From NCBI RefSeq assembly GCF_005404815.1, contig NZ_BJDF01000011.1:1-64000 (forward strand): a stretch of 64,000 bases of DNA, read 5' to 3'. The position numbers were made by a program, and so were the translations under genes. This document shows positions 36,687-45,258 of this stretch, in pieces; position 1 is the first letter of the stretch; the number at the start of each line of letters is the position of its first letter. The stretch is from Companilactobacillus huachuanensis (GTDB lineage: Bacteria > Bacillota > Bacilli > Lactobacillales > Lactobacillaceae). Below the pieces are notes generated by a model that saw only the letters and a list, made by a program, of their open reading frames with translations, did no database searches and was not told the DNA's origin.

Positions 36687-38363
36687 ATGGCATACAGTGA
36701 TTGGTGGAAAAAATCAGTCGTTTATCAAGTTTATCCACGTAGTTATCAAGATAGTAATGGTGATGGAATTGGCGATTTACCAGGATTAACAAGTCGCCTG
36801 CCTTATATTAAAGATTTGGGCGCTGATGTAATTTGGTTAAATCCAATTTACAAGTCACCTGACAAAGATAATGGCTATGATATTAGCGATTATCGCAGTA
36901 TTCAACCTGCGTATGGAACGATGGATGATTTTGACAAGATGTTACAAACAGCCCACGTTTTAGGACTCAAAATTATGATGGATCTGGTTGTCAATCACAC
37001 GTCTGATCAGAATAAGTGGTTCCAAGAGAGTAAGAAGTCTAAGGATAATCCTTATCGTGATTATTATGTTTGGCGCGATCCTGTAGATGGACATGAGCCT
37101 AATAACTGGGGTTCTTACTTTAACGGATCAACTTGGAAATTTGATAAGACGACAGGTCAATATTATTTACATCTCTTCGCTGATGGACAACCTGACTTGA
37201 ATTGGGAAAATCCCAAGGTACGTGATGAAGTTTGGAATGTTATGCGTTTCTGGCTTGATAAGGGTGTCGATGGATTCCGAATGGATGTTATCAACTTGAT
37301 TTCTAAACCAGCAGGTTTGCCAGATGGTGAGAAGGCTCCCGATGAAAAGTATGCGGATGTTGGTAAGGTGGTCGCTGATGGTCCACGTTTGAATGAATTT
37401 TTACAAGAAATGAATCAAAAGGTTTTGTCGAAATATGACGTTATGACGGTGGGTGAAATGCCTGATTCAACGCCGGAAGATGCGATTAAATATACTGGAT
37501 TGGATTCTCATGAATTGAACATGGTCTTCCAATTTGATCATGTTGGACTTTCAGGCAATCCTGATAAACGTTTGGGTAAATGGTATGATGAGCCAGTTAA
37601 ATTAGTTGATTTGAAGCGTTCTTTGAGTAAATGGGAAACTGAACTCAATGGTAAAGGCTGGAATAGTTTGTATTGGAATAATCACGATCAGCCTCGAGCT
37701 GTTTCTAGATTTGCGACCGATGATCCTAAATATCGTGTTCGTGCAGCCAAAATGTTGGGGACAACACTCCACATGATGCAAGGAACTCCTTATGTCTATG
37801 AAGGCGAAGAATTGGGCATGACGAATGTTCACTATACGAAACTTTCACAATATGAAGACTTGGAATCATTGAATGCCTATCATGAATTCGTTGATGATGA
37901 GAAGATTGTTGATAAAGATTCAATGTTGAAGTATTTGTCAATTCATTCTCGTGATAATGCCCGAACACCAATGCAGTGGGACAAGAATAAGAATTCCGGT
38001 TTTACCAGTGGCAAACCATGGTTTGATTTAAACCCTAACTTTGGTAAGATCAATGCTCGTAGTCAAATTGAAGACGGAGATTCAATTTTTAGTTACTACA
38101 AGAAATTAATTGAACTTCGTCATAACAGTGATTTGATTATTTATGGTGATTACGAATTGTTGGATCCCGAGGATGAGCAAGTATTTGCTTATAAACGCCG
38201 TTATAACGATGAAACTTTGCTGGTAATCAGTAACTTTACCAAAGAAACAGTGACGAGAGATTATGGTCAGTCGAAAGGTAAGCTGTTGATTGGTAATTAT
38301 GGTGATGATTTGGATATGGAAATTCGTCCTTATGAAAGTAAAGTTTATCTATTTAACGTGTAG
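36687..38363 (+). CDS. GH13 oligo-1,6-glucosidase / alpha-glucosidase
   Basis: The 558-residue enzyme is the usual size for the subfamily and has the GH13 regions in order: DLVVNHTSDQ, GFRMDVIN (nucleophile Asp), TVGEMP (acid Glu) and WNNHDQPR (third Asp). The QPDLNWENP loop and the Val/Ile after the nucleophile box suit alpha-1,6-specific enzymes such as isomaltase or dextran glucosidase. It is cytoplasmic, with no signal peptide. GGGGAG precedes the start. Single gene with no transporter adjacent; palindromic element I follows the stop directly. Confidence 0.9.
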   Translation: MAYSDWWKKSVVYQVYPRSYQDSNGDGIGDLPGLTSRLPYIKDLGADVIWLNPIYKSPDKDNGYDISDYRSIQPAYGTMDDFDKMLQTAHVLGLKIMMDLVVNHTSDQNKWFQESKKSKDNPYRDYYVWRDPVDGHEPNNWGSYFNGSTWKFDKTTGQYYLHLFADGQPDLNWENPKVRDEVWNVMRFWLDKGVDGFRMDVINLISKPAGLPDGEKAPDEKYADVGKVVADGPRLNEFLQEMNQKVLSKYDVMTVGEMPDSTPEDAIKYTGLDSHELNMVFQFDHVGLSGNPDKRLGKWYDEPVKLVDLKRSLSKWETELNGKGWNSLYWNNHDQPRAVSRFATDDPKYRVRAAKMLGTTLHMMQGTPYVYEGEELGMTNVHYTKLSQYEDLESLNAYHEFVDDEKIVDKDSMLKYLSIHSRDNARTPMQWDKNKNSGFTSGKPWFDLNPNFGKINARSQIEDGDSIFSYYKKLIELRHNSDLIIYGDYELLDPEDEQVFAYKRRYNDETLLVISNFTKETVTRDYGQSKGKLLIGNYGDDLDMEIRPYESKVYLFNV

Positions 38364-38364
38364 T

Positions 38365-38672
38365 GTTAGTTAAGTATGCCGTTTCCAGAGCTGAGAGTAT
38401 TCAATTGCTGCGCGGAACGGCCCGAGCCTGGGAAGCGGTCTCGAACCTCGGTTGAAGCCTCGCAAAACCCGCGAGTCTCCAACACGCCCGGTGGTGTAAT
38501 TGCTAAAGCAATAACGCCACTTTCGCTGCAAATGAATACTCTCAGCTCCTCCAACTAGTTTATTTTTTTAATAGCTGGAACAATAAAATGAAGGTTTATG
38601 AGTATTTAAATAAAGTGGCTCTAGGTCGGTAATAGCAATCGTCAGATCAATTTTTCGCCTTTCAACCTTCAG
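38365..38672 (+). repeat. Palindromic element I (full form with tail)
   Basis: P1 arms are 38388-38412 and 38524-38548. P2-P4 and the tail are nearly identical to element F; the right end is CTTTCAACCTTCAG (38659-38672). The left terminal repeat is missing. It begins two bases after the glucosidase stop. Confidence 0.9.
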
Positions 38673-38693
38673 TAAAAGAGTAATTTGCAGATA

Positions 38694-38731
38694 AAAATAG
38701 GAAACTCCCAATTGGGAATTTCCTATTTTTT
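38694..38731. terminator. Bidirectional terminator at the NFACT-R gene end
   Basis: AAAAATAGGAAA...CCCA/TGGG...TTTCCTATTTTT. The minus-strand stop codon lies within the stem. Confidence 0.8.
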
Positions 38732-39583
38732 TTCGGCTAACTTTTCAGCCATTTCTCCATCAGGATAAACCGTCAAGGTGTCGGCTTTACCAGTAAACAA
38801 GACTAATCCTGGTTTTGCACCTTTTGGCTTATGCAACTGACGAACTTTCAAAACATCGACTGGAACTTGCTTTAGACCACGGCCCTTACTGTAATAAGCA
38901 GCTAAGCTGGCAGCCTCAAGCAAAGTTTGTTCACTTGGTTCAGTGCTGTGAATAACCACGTGGGAGCCAGCTAATTCACTGACATGCATCCAATAGTAAT
39001 CTTTTCTGGCAGTCAGAGTTAAATGATCATTTTGGACACTGCTCTTGCCAACTTCAACTAAAACATTATCGGTAGTATAGAAACGACGAGGATGGGCTGG
39101 TTCAGGAGCTTTTGATGAATGTAAAACTTTGGTCTTGATAGCGTCTTCAGCAATTAATTGTTGCCTGACTAATTTTGCCTGTTCTTCATCTTCTGCATCG
39201 AATGAGTGTTGACGTTGCAATTCTTTGTCCAAAGCTGATTCGGCGTTAGATAAATTATTTTTGATTGTCTCAAGTCCACGTTTATCACGATGGTATTGAT
39301 GGAAGTATTCCTCAGCGTTTTCCATAACTGACTTATTAATGTCCAAGTAAATTGTGATGTCCTGATTAGGGTGGCTATAATCTGGTAAAACTACATAGCC
39401 TTTTTGACCATCAATTTGTTTGACGTAAGTTTTTAATAGGGTGCCTTTAACTTGGAGAATTTCGGCATCACCGATTTTGTTGATAGCTTTCTTTAATGAA
39501 GTGATTTGTTTTTTTGTGTGGTCGATTTGCCAGGCCATAGCCTCGATAACTTCAGTAGCAGTAGATTTTTGTTCAGTTGACAT
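38723..39583 (-). CDS. Stand-alone NFACT-R (DUF814) domain protein, N-terminally reduced RqcH/Rqc2 relative
   Basis: The 286-residue protein has a helical coiled-coil region (residues about 10-160) and a C-terminal NFACT-R domain (FYTTDNVLVEVGKSSVQNDHLTL, DYYWMHVSELAGSHVVI, AAYYSKGRG). Full RqcH/FbpA proteins have about 550-570 residues, with an NFACT-N domain and Asp-Arg catalytic pair that recruit Ala-tRNA to stalled 50S subunits; that half is absent. It has its own start and terminator, so it reads as a distinct gene rather than a decaying copy, but a truncated paralogue remains possible. Its role could be RNA or ribosome binding. Confidence 0.75.
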   Translation of the reverse strand: MSTEQKSTATEVIEAMAWQIDHTKKQITSLKKAINKIGDAEILQVKGTLLKTYVKQIDGQKGYVVLPDYSHPNQDITIYLDINKSVMENAEEYFHQYHRDKRGLETIKNNLSNAESALDKELQRQHSFDAEDEEQAKLVRQQLIAEDAIKTKVLHSSKAPEPAHPRRFYTTDNVLVEVGKSSVQNDHLTLTARKDYYWMHVSELAGSHVVIHSTEPSEQTLLEAASLAAYYSKGRGLKQVPVDVLKVRQLHKPKGAKPGLVLFTGKADTLTVYPDGEMAEKLAEKK

Positions 39584-39620
39584 TTTTGAGCCTCAATTCC
39601 TAATGCTTTAATTATAACAT

Positions 39621-39813
39621 CTGAAGGTTGAAAGCTTAGTTAAATATGCCGTTTCTAGAGCTGCGAGTATTCATTTTCAGCAATTGAATACTCGCAGCTC
39701 TTCCAATTATTTTTTTTAATAGAATGAATAATAAAACGAAAACTCCCAATTATTTAAATAAATGGACTCTGGGCCTGTAACAACTGGGGCTATGTTAAAT
39801 TCTCAAACTTTAG
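39621..39813 (+). repeat. Palindromic element J (short hairpin in a full terminal-repeat frame)
   Basis: Left end CTGAAGGTTGAAAG (39621-39634), right end CTCAAACTTTAG (39802-39813). The stem GAGCTGCGAGTATTCA (39658-39673) and TGAATACTCGCAGCTC (39685-39700) shows a paired A:T to C:G change relative to elements A and F. P2-P4 are absent. Confidence 0.85.
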
Positions 39814-39822
39814 ATAGCATCA

Positions 39823-39853
39823 AAAAAAGAGCTCTATTTGACTAGAACTCTTT
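39823..39853 (-). terminator. Terminator of the flavodoxin-fold oxidoreductase gene
   Basis: AAAAAGAG/CTCTTTT with inner TCTA/TAGA; overlaps the stop codon. Confidence 0.65.
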
Positions 39854-40483
39854 TCCAGCTAATTCTGCTTTAGCATATGCATGATCCAAAATTTCGATAG
39901 CGTGTATTGGATCTTTGTCCATACCTTCCGCAAAAACTCCTGAGTAATCATCGATGCCCATCATGTGGAGCATCGTTTGTAAATATTGGTCGCCTAAATC
40001 ATAAATCATCGAATCGTTTTGAATGTGATCATTGTGATAGTTACCACCACAAGATTGTAAGTGGATAGCTTTCTTACCATGTAGGTCACCGATTGATAAA
40101 CCATCATGATTATAGTGAAAAGTTTGACCAGCTTGCATAATTAAGTCAATGTATCTCTTCATTTCGGCAGGGATAAAGAGGTTATACATTGGATTTACAA
40201 AAACATATTTATCAGCGTTAATGAATTCATTAATCCATTTTTGACGTGACTCGTTGAAACGTTCTTCATCGGGATTCAGTTTACTTTTGGCAAGATTCTT
40301 ATTGTAGATTGAAATCGCGATTTTGTTCAATTTGAAAGGCATATATTCCGAGATATTGTGGACAATGATTTCATCATCTGGATTTTTGGCAATATATGAA
40401 CTGATAAAGTGTTTGTATAATTCATGTGTTGAAGAACCCTTGGCAGTTTCGGGGTGCGCATAAATTACGAGTATTTTTGGCAT
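39842..40483 (-). CDS. FMN-dependent NAD(P)H oxidoreductase, flavodoxin-like fold (AzoR/NQO type)
   Basis: The 213-residue protein opens with ILVIYAHPETAKGSSTHELYKHF, the FMN phosphate loop of flavodoxin-fold quinone reductases, and continues with VFVNPMYNLFIPAEMKRYID (the central P-x-Y/W-N motif) and HLQSCGGNY. It should reduce quinones or azo compounds with NAD(P)H as a cytoplasmic dimer. A clear terminator lies on each side. Substrate unknown. Confidence 0.85.
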   Translation of the reverse strand: MPKILVIYAHPETAKGSSTHELYKHFISSYIAKNPDDEIIVHNISEYMPFKLNKIAISIYNKNLAKSKLNPDEERFNESRQKWINEFINADKYVFVNPMYNLFIPAEMKRYIDLIMQAGQTFHYNHDGLSIGDLHGKKAIHLQSCGGNYHNDHIQNDSMIYDLGDQYLQTMLHMMGIDDYSGVFAEGMDKDPIHAIEILDHAYAKAELAGKEF

Positions 40484-40534
40484 ATTAAGGAAATCCCCTT
40501 TCTACAAATTTACTTATATTATATATCTGAATAA

Positions 40535-40573
40535 AAAAACAAACCCATAAATATATGAGTTTTTTGTTTTTTT
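40535..40573 (-). terminator. Terminator of the aldo/keto reductase gene
   Basis: AAAAAACAAA...CCCAT / ATGAGTTTTTTGTTTTTTT. Confidence 0.6.
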
Positions 40574-40619
40574 ACTTGCTGTAAGATGAAACGAGAAAAT
40601 TGGATATTGAAGACGGGAT

Positions 40620-41540
40620 CTAAGGTAAATCATTGCCTGCAGCAAAGTATACGTCGTACCATTCTTGTTTAGTCAATTCGACGTCGCCACCTTTGGCACT
40701 GTCAGCGATATGTTCAGGGTTCATTGTACCGATAACAACTTGAATCTTAGCAGGATGTCTGAGAATCCAAGCAGCAGCGATAGCATTCTTGCTTACATTA
40801 TATTTGTCAGCTAACTTTTGTAAAATTTCGTTTAATTCTGGGAACTTGTCGTTATTGATGAATGTTCCGGCAAACATACCATATTGGAATGGTGACCAGG
40901 CCTGAATAGTTACACCCATACGTCTTGAAAATTCAAGAATTCCGCCATCATGGTTGATTGAACGTGTATCAGTCATGTTTGTATGCATTCCTAGGTCAAT
41001 CATACCAGTGTGCATAATGCTAAATTGGAGTTGATTGATCATTAATCGTTGGTCAACAGCTTCCTGAACGAGGAGATATTGTTGTGGGTTAAAGTTAGAA
41101 ACACCGAAGTGACGAACCTTACCAGATTTTTGTAAGTCGTCGAAGGCTTCAGCAACTTCTTCAGGTTCCATCAATGGATCGGGACGGTGTAGTAGGAAGG
41201 AGTCTAGATAGTCGATTCCCATGCGTTTCAAAGATCCGTCGACAGCATCAATTAAATGTTGCTTAGAAAAGTCATATCTTTCACCAGAAACAATGCCACC
41301 TTTTGATTGGATATAAATATCGTCACGGTTAACGCTACTTTGTTTTAGTGCGGCACCAAAGACCTTTTCGGAATCGCCACCACCATAAATGTCGGCCGAG
41401 TCGATATAATTGATACCACTATCAACGGCGACATCTAAGCTTTTAGCAGCTTGTTCTGGAGTTAGACTGTTCATGCGCATGATGCCCAGTGCAACTGATG
41501 ATACCTGCCAATTTGTGTCACCAAGATAAAGTTGTTTCAT
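40620..41540 (-). CDS. Aldo/keto reductase, YdhF-like
   Basis: The 306-residue TIM-barrel enzyme has the AKR tetrad in order: Asp and Tyr in IDSADIYGGG, Lys in IQSKGGI and His in FLLHRPD. GVSNFNPQQ and VVIGTMNPEHI complete the cofactor site. It reduces carbonyls with NADPH in the cytoplasm. The start was set at MKQLYLG after GGAGG; an upstream ATG lacks a site. It diverges from the MaoC gene across element K and could form a functional pair with the acyl-CoA block, but that is only proximity. Confidence 0.88.
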   Translation of the reverse strand: MKQLYLGDTNWQVSSVALGIMRMNSLTPEQAAKSLDVAVDSGINYIDSADIYGGGDSEKVFGAALKQSSVNRDDIYIQSKGGIVSGERYDFSKQHLIDAVDGSLKRMGIDYLDSFLLHRPDPLMEPEEVAEAFDDLQKSGKVRHFGVSNFNPQQYLLVQEAVDQRLMINQLQFSIMHTGMIDLGMHTNMTDTRSINHDGGILEFSRRMGVTIQAWSPFQYGMFAGTFINNDKFPELNEILQKLADKYNVSKNAIAAAWILRHPAKIQVVIGTMNPEHIADSAKGGDVELTKQEWYDVYFAAGNDLP

Positions 41541-41579
41541 AAAATAAGCCTCCAATATTTTTTAATAACACTTACCTGT

Positions 41580-41914
41580 GGTGCTAGTTATATATGCCGT
41601 CTACAGAGCTGGAAATTTTTCACTAGCTGTGCGGAACGGTTCGAGCCAAAATTACTGTCTCGAACCTCGGTTTGAAGCCTTGACATAGGTCGTCAAGTCT
41701 CCAAACACGCCCGGTGATATAAGAACGGGAGAATCAATCTCCCGTCCTTATATCACTTCCACGGCACACAAATATTTTCCAGCTCTTCCGACTAGTTAAT
41801 TGTTCATAAATTGAGTATAGAAAAGCTCAATTATTTTATATCCAGCCCGTTTTAAATTTTAATTTGGAAAATATAATTGAAGCGAATATTTGTAATTAAT
41901 TATCAACTAGCACC
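41580..41914 (+). repeat. Palindromic element K (full form, own terminal repeats)
   Basis: Terminal inverted repeats GGTGCTAGTT (41580-41589) and AACTAGCACC (41905-41914). P1 arms GAGCTGGAAATTTTT (41606-41620) and 41771-41785. P2 GGTTCGAG/CTCGAACC is perfect. P4 is extended: GTGATATAAG and ACGGGAG pair with their complements. It lies between two divergent genes, unlike most copies. Confidence 0.85.
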
Positions 41915-42162
41915 ATGCGTAACACTTTAATTATTGTGTGCCAGTCGGTAGAAGTCAACCTAAAAGATTGCGCTTACAATATGTATACCTTTTGAAAAAA
42001 GCCAAAATCTTGCAAAACTTAAAATATTGAATAAATTCGAAGGAATTATATCAAATAATAACGATTGACTAATGTAAATTTACATAAATATGCTGAATTT
42101 ATTTCTGAAAAGTATATGCATTTCATTTAGTTATATAGTCTATAAATAAAAAGTATTTTATA

Positions 42163-42176
42163 TGTAAGCGATTACA
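42163..42176 (+). promoter_or_regulatory. cre site upstream of the MaoC gene
   Basis: TGTAAGCGATTACA is an exact match to TGWAANCGNTNWCA, 50 bases before the ribosome site, placed for CcpA control. Confidence 0.75.
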
Positions 42177-42226
42177 AGCTACGCTATATGTGAACTTAAG
42201 CACATAGATTTATAGGAGGCTTTTTG

Positions 42227-42664
42227 ATGAAAGAATATAAGATACTTTATGAAGGCGAATTAAAAGTGGGCATGAGCGGTTCAGTTTCCAAACGTATTAC
42301 TGAGGAAGACGTTGATACCTTTGCTAAAGTTACAGGCGATTATAATCCAATGCATATGGATCAAGAATTTGCCGAAAAAACTCAGTTCCATAAACGTATT
42401 GCCCACGGAATGTTATCCGCCGGTATGATTTCAGCCTGTTTAGGTACTAAAATGCCTGGACCAGGAGCCATTTATTTAAATCAAACATTGCGATTCGATA
42501 AGCCAGTTTACTTTGGGGATGTATTAGTAGCAACAGTTAAAGTTGAGAAAGTCGATCAAAAAGCACATTTCCAAATCGTAACATTATCAACTATTGTAAC
42601 TAATCAGAATGGTGACAAAGTTACTGAAGGTGAAGCACAGATAATGCCAGCAAAGAAAGAATAG
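42227..42664 (+). CDS. MaoC-like (R)-specific enoyl-CoA hydratase
   Basis: The 145-residue hot-dog protein has the hydratase-2 motif GDYNPMHMD (catalytic Asp and His) with AHGMLSAGMIS following, as in PhaJ. It adds water to trans-2-enoyl-CoA to give (R)-3-hydroxyacyl-CoA, or the reverse. The start ATG follows AGGAGG; a TTG one codon earlier is closer to the site and less likely. An exact cre site lies upstream. A crotonase of the opposite stereochemistry is encoded 500 bases away on the other strand. Chain-length preference is unknown. Confidence 0.85.
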   Translation: MKEYKILYEGELKVGMSGSVSKRITEEDVDTFAKVTGDYNPMHMDQEFAEKTQFHKRIAHGMLSAGMISACLGTKMPGPGAIYLNQTLRFDKPVYFGDVLVATVKVEKVDQKAHFQIVTLSTIVTNQNGDKVTEGEAQIMPAKKE

Positions 42665-42665
42665 A

Positions 42666-42799
42666 GAGTGGAGCAGACCCGGGAATTTCCGAGCATTTGC
42701 GTAGCTTCACGAATTATCCGCGTACTTTGCGGATGATTCGTGAAGCTACGCAAAGCGGAAGGAGTTGCCCAGTCGGAACTCGTTTTGAATCCACTGCAT
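42666..42799. repeat. Different long palindrome L after the MaoC gene
   Basis: A 26-bp inner stem (42696-42721 with 42729-42754) starting TTTGCGTAGCTTCACGAAT encloses a 7-base loop. Outer parts GAGTGG...TTTCCG partly pair with CGGAAG...CCACTGC. It lacks the P2-P4 core of the main family, so I class it separately. Confidence 0.8.
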
Positions 42800-42815
42800 A
42801 TATACATATAAAACA

Positions 42816-42852
42816 GCGCTAGTAATCAAAAAAAAGATTACTAACGCTATTT
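42816..42852. terminator. Terminator after the MaoC gene
   Basis: AGCGCTAGTAATC pairs with GATTACTAACGCT around eight A, then TATTTT. Confidence 0.7.
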
Positions 42853-42924
42853 TAGTATTCCAATTACTTCCTATGTTAAGTCAGTTTATTTTAAACCCAA
42901 TATCGAATAGTCAAAAATAAACGA

Positions 42925-43098
42925 GCCTCATTGTGCAAGAAATTCACCAGCAGTGAAATGTTAAATAAGGGCGTAAGTCCTTATTTAACAGGACGTCTTT
43001 TGAGATTCGCGGTCCTTGCGAAGCTCAAAAGCGAGGTTCGAGACCGCACCATGGCTCGAACCGGTCCCACAGCAGGTGAATTTCTTGCACAATGAGGC
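42925..43098 (-). repeat. Palindromic element M (full form, reverse)
   Basis: Perfect 24-bp P1 arms (42925-42948, 43075-43098). On the minus strand P2 is GGTTCGAG/CTCGAACC, P3 TTTTGAG...GCGAA/TTCGC...CTCAAAA, and P4 TGTTAAATAAGG/CCTTATTTAACA. It lies downstream of, and in sense with, the minus-strand crotonase gene. Confidence 0.9.
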
Positions 43099-43118
43099 GG
43101 CAAGAGACCAAAAACAAA

Positions 43119-43145
43119 AAAACAGCCCTATTATAGGACTGTTCT
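43119..43145 (-). terminator. Terminator of the crotonase gene
   Basis: ACAGTCCTA and TAGGGCTGT pair on the minus strand, followed by a T-rich stretch. Confidence 0.65.
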
Positions 43146-43171
43146 TCAGCGATAATTATATGGTGTAGAGT

Positions 43172-43978
43172 TTATTTACCAGTGAATTTAGCGTGGCGTT
43201 TCTCAAGGAATGCGCTCATACCTTCAGTTTGATCTTCTGTAGCAAATGTTTGTGCCCACATTTGTGTTTCGAAGTCGATAGCTGTATCCAATGGTAAATC
43301 AGCGGCACGGTCGATAACGTATTTAGCCATACCAACAGCAATCAAACCATTCTTCATGATTGTTTGTGCAATAGCAGTTGCTTTGTCCATCAATTCTTCA
43401 GGAGCAGCAACTTCATCAGCGATACCAACACGATAAGCTTCATCAGCCTTGATCATTGTACCAGTAGCAATCATTTCTTTAGCTTTGCCACGGCCAACAA
43501 GACGTGTTAGACGTTGTGTACCACCAAATCCAGGAACTATACCAAGAGTAACTTCTGGTTGTCCGAACTTAGCTTTTTCTGAAACAATACGCATATCACA
43601 TGATGAAGCTAATTCAAGACCGCCACCTAAACAGAAACCATTAACGGCAGCAATTGTAAATTGTTTCAAGTTTTCGATCTTGCCAAATGAATTGTGTGCT
43701 AGTTTTGAAAGTTCAGCGGCTTCAATAGGATTCATGTCTCTCATTTGAGAAATATCTGCGCCAGCAACGAATGCCTTTTCGCCAGAACCTGTAACGATCA
43801 ATACTTTAATAGCATCTTCATTATTCTTAACAACATCGAGTGCTTCACCAATTTCTGCTAATGTAGCTGAGTTCAAAGCGTTTAGTGATTTTGGACGGTT
43901 GATTGTTAATGTAGCAATTCCATCGTTAGCCTCTAGTAATACGTTTTCGAAATCTTTCATACCTGTTAATTCTGTCAT
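43172..43978 (-). CDS. Crotonase-family enoyl-CoA hydratase (3-hydroxybutyryl-CoA dehydratase-like)
   Basis: The 268-residue protein has both catalytic glutamates of true hydratases, E122 in GGGLELASSCD and E142 in QPEVTLGIVPGFGG, and the oxyanion-hole segment AFVAGADISQM. It interconverts trans-2-enoyl-CoA and (S)-3-hydroxyacyl-CoA; sequence style is close to Crt of butyrate producers. GAAGGG lies 12 bases before the start; an ATG six codons in has a weaker site. It diverges from glpF across a region with an exact cre site. Lactobacilli rarely carry crotonases, so its presence beside FabV and a CoA-transferase is meaningful. Confidence 0.88.
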   Translation of the reverse strand: MTELTGMKDFENVLLEANDGIATLTINRPKSLNALNSATLAEIGEALDVVKNNEDAIKVLIVTGSGEKAFVAGADISQMRDMNPIEAAELSKLAHNSFGKIENLKQFTIAAVNGFCLGGGLELASSCDMRIVSEKAKFGQPEVTLGIVPGFGGTQRLTRLVGRGKAKEMIATGTMIKADEAYRVGIADEVAAPEELMDKATAIAQTIMKNGLIAVGMAKYVIDRAADLPLDTAIDFETQMWAQTFATEDQTEGMSAFLEKRHAKFTGK

Positions 43979-44365
43979 GTTAGTAACTTCCCTTCAAAGT
44001 TGTTACCAGCAAGTACTTTCGAGACCAATACTAAAGATAAATTTTTAAAATGCAAATTTATGTGTGAAATCGGACAATTATGAATGCCGAGAACATAGCC
44101 TTTTCAATTTTTGAAAATTTTTTTAGACCCCCAAACTTTGTGAAAAAACGTCTTTATAGGATAATGTAAACGCTATCATACGGGCGAAAATCGAGGCCTA
44201 TAACATATAGTTATTAAAAGCATGAATAAATATCAATATTTACGTAGCTAAATTTCTCCGTTATAGTTCAGTTTGCTAAGTTGATTACGAGGTCGTAATT
44301 CATTTAAATCTTAAAGTATTGATCTATATTTTGACTTGGTAAAACTATTTTGGGGGTATTTAACA
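43979..44365. promoter_or_regulatory. Divergent crotonase/glpF control region
   Basis: 387 bases, AT-rich, with an exact cre at 44165-44178 (TGTAAACGCTATCA) and room for both promoters. No palindromic element. Confidence 0.6.
44165..44178 (+). promoter_or_regulatory. cre site, crotonase/glpF region
   Basis: TGTAAACGCTATCA fits TGWAANCGNTNWCA exactly. Confidence 0.72.
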
Positions 44366-45118
44366 ATGAGCGGAACTTGGGACGCACGCTTCGCAGCAGA
44401 GTTTTTTGGAACGATGATTTTGGTATTATTCGGAAATGGTGCAGTTGCTAACTCATTTCTTAAAGACACGACCGGTAATGGGGAAAACGGCCAAGCCAAT
44501 GGTGGTTGGATCTTTATCGCAGTCGGATATGGTTTAGGTGTTATGATTCCAGCAATGATGTTTGGATCAATCTCTGGTAACCATTTGAATCCAGCAATTA
44601 CAATTGCACAGGCAGCCGCCGGGATCTTTCCTTGGGACAAAGTTGCACCATATATTATTTTTCAATTTTTAGGTGCTATGGTAGGTCAATTACTAGTCTT
44701 AGTAATTTATTGGCCTTACTACAAACGTACTAAAGACGAAGGGGCAATCTTCGCAACCTTCTCAACTGGTGATACAGCCGGCAGTACAATGAACGGTTTC
44801 TGGACTGAAGCAATTGGTACAGCAATCCTAGTTTTCGCAGCTATGGGATTATATCGTGGAATGTTCTTCAAACAAAGTATTGATATTGCTAATATCGGTG
44901 TAGGTTTAGTTATTACAACGTTAGTTATGTCAGTCGGAGGACCAACTGGACCAGCTTTGAATCCAGCTCGTGATTTGGGACCAAGACTAGTGCATGCATT
45001 CATGCCAGTACCAAATAAAGGGTCATCAAATTGGAACTATAGTTGGGTACCAGTAGTTGCTCCAATTGTCGGAGCAGTTGTCGGAATCTTTATTTTTAAA
45101 GGTTTCTTCGGACTATAA
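44366..45118 (+). CDS. glpF: Glycerol uptake facilitator (aquaglyceroporin), first copy
   Basis: The 250-residue MIP-family channel has six membrane segments and both pore motifs, NPA in GNHLNPAIT and NPA followed by Arg-Asp in ALNPARDLG; the Asp after Arg marks glycerol-conducting GlpF rather than water-only aquaporins. It lets glycerol diffuse in for GlpK to trap. The start was set at MSGTWD after GGGGG. A second GlpF is encoded 640 bases away on the opposite strand, and glpK/glpO lie 10 kb downstream. Confidence 0.92.
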   Translation: MSGTWDARFAAEFFGTMILVLFGNGAVANSFLKDTTGNGENGQANGGWIFIAVGYGLGVMIPAMMFGSISGNHLNPAITIAQAAAGIFPWDKVAPYIIFQFLGAMVGQLLVLVIYWPYYKRTKDEGAIFATFSTGDTAGSTMNGFWTEAIGTAILVFAAMGLYRGMFFKQSIDIANIGVGLVITTLVMSVGGPTGPALNPARDLGPRLVHAFMPVPNKGSSNWNYSWVPVVAPIVGAVVGIFIFKGFFGL

Positions 45119-45189
45119 CATGTAATGATGTCGTCTCCCGACTAGATATTTAACAGATCGAACGTGTTTTAACCAATAGAATCGCCTGA

Positions 45190-45258
45190 GGGCACAAGTA
45201 ATGGAACCTGCCGTGGATTTTTAATCTACAGCAGTCTCCATCACTTGTGCCCCTTTTT
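45190..45258 (+). terminator. Terminator-like hairpin O after glpF
   Basis: GGGCACAAGT (45190-45199) pairs with ACTTGTGCCC (45243-45252), with inner ATGGA/TCCAT and CTGC/GCAG, followed by TTTTTG. Possibly a shortened palindromic element that now terminates glpF. Confidence 0.7.
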
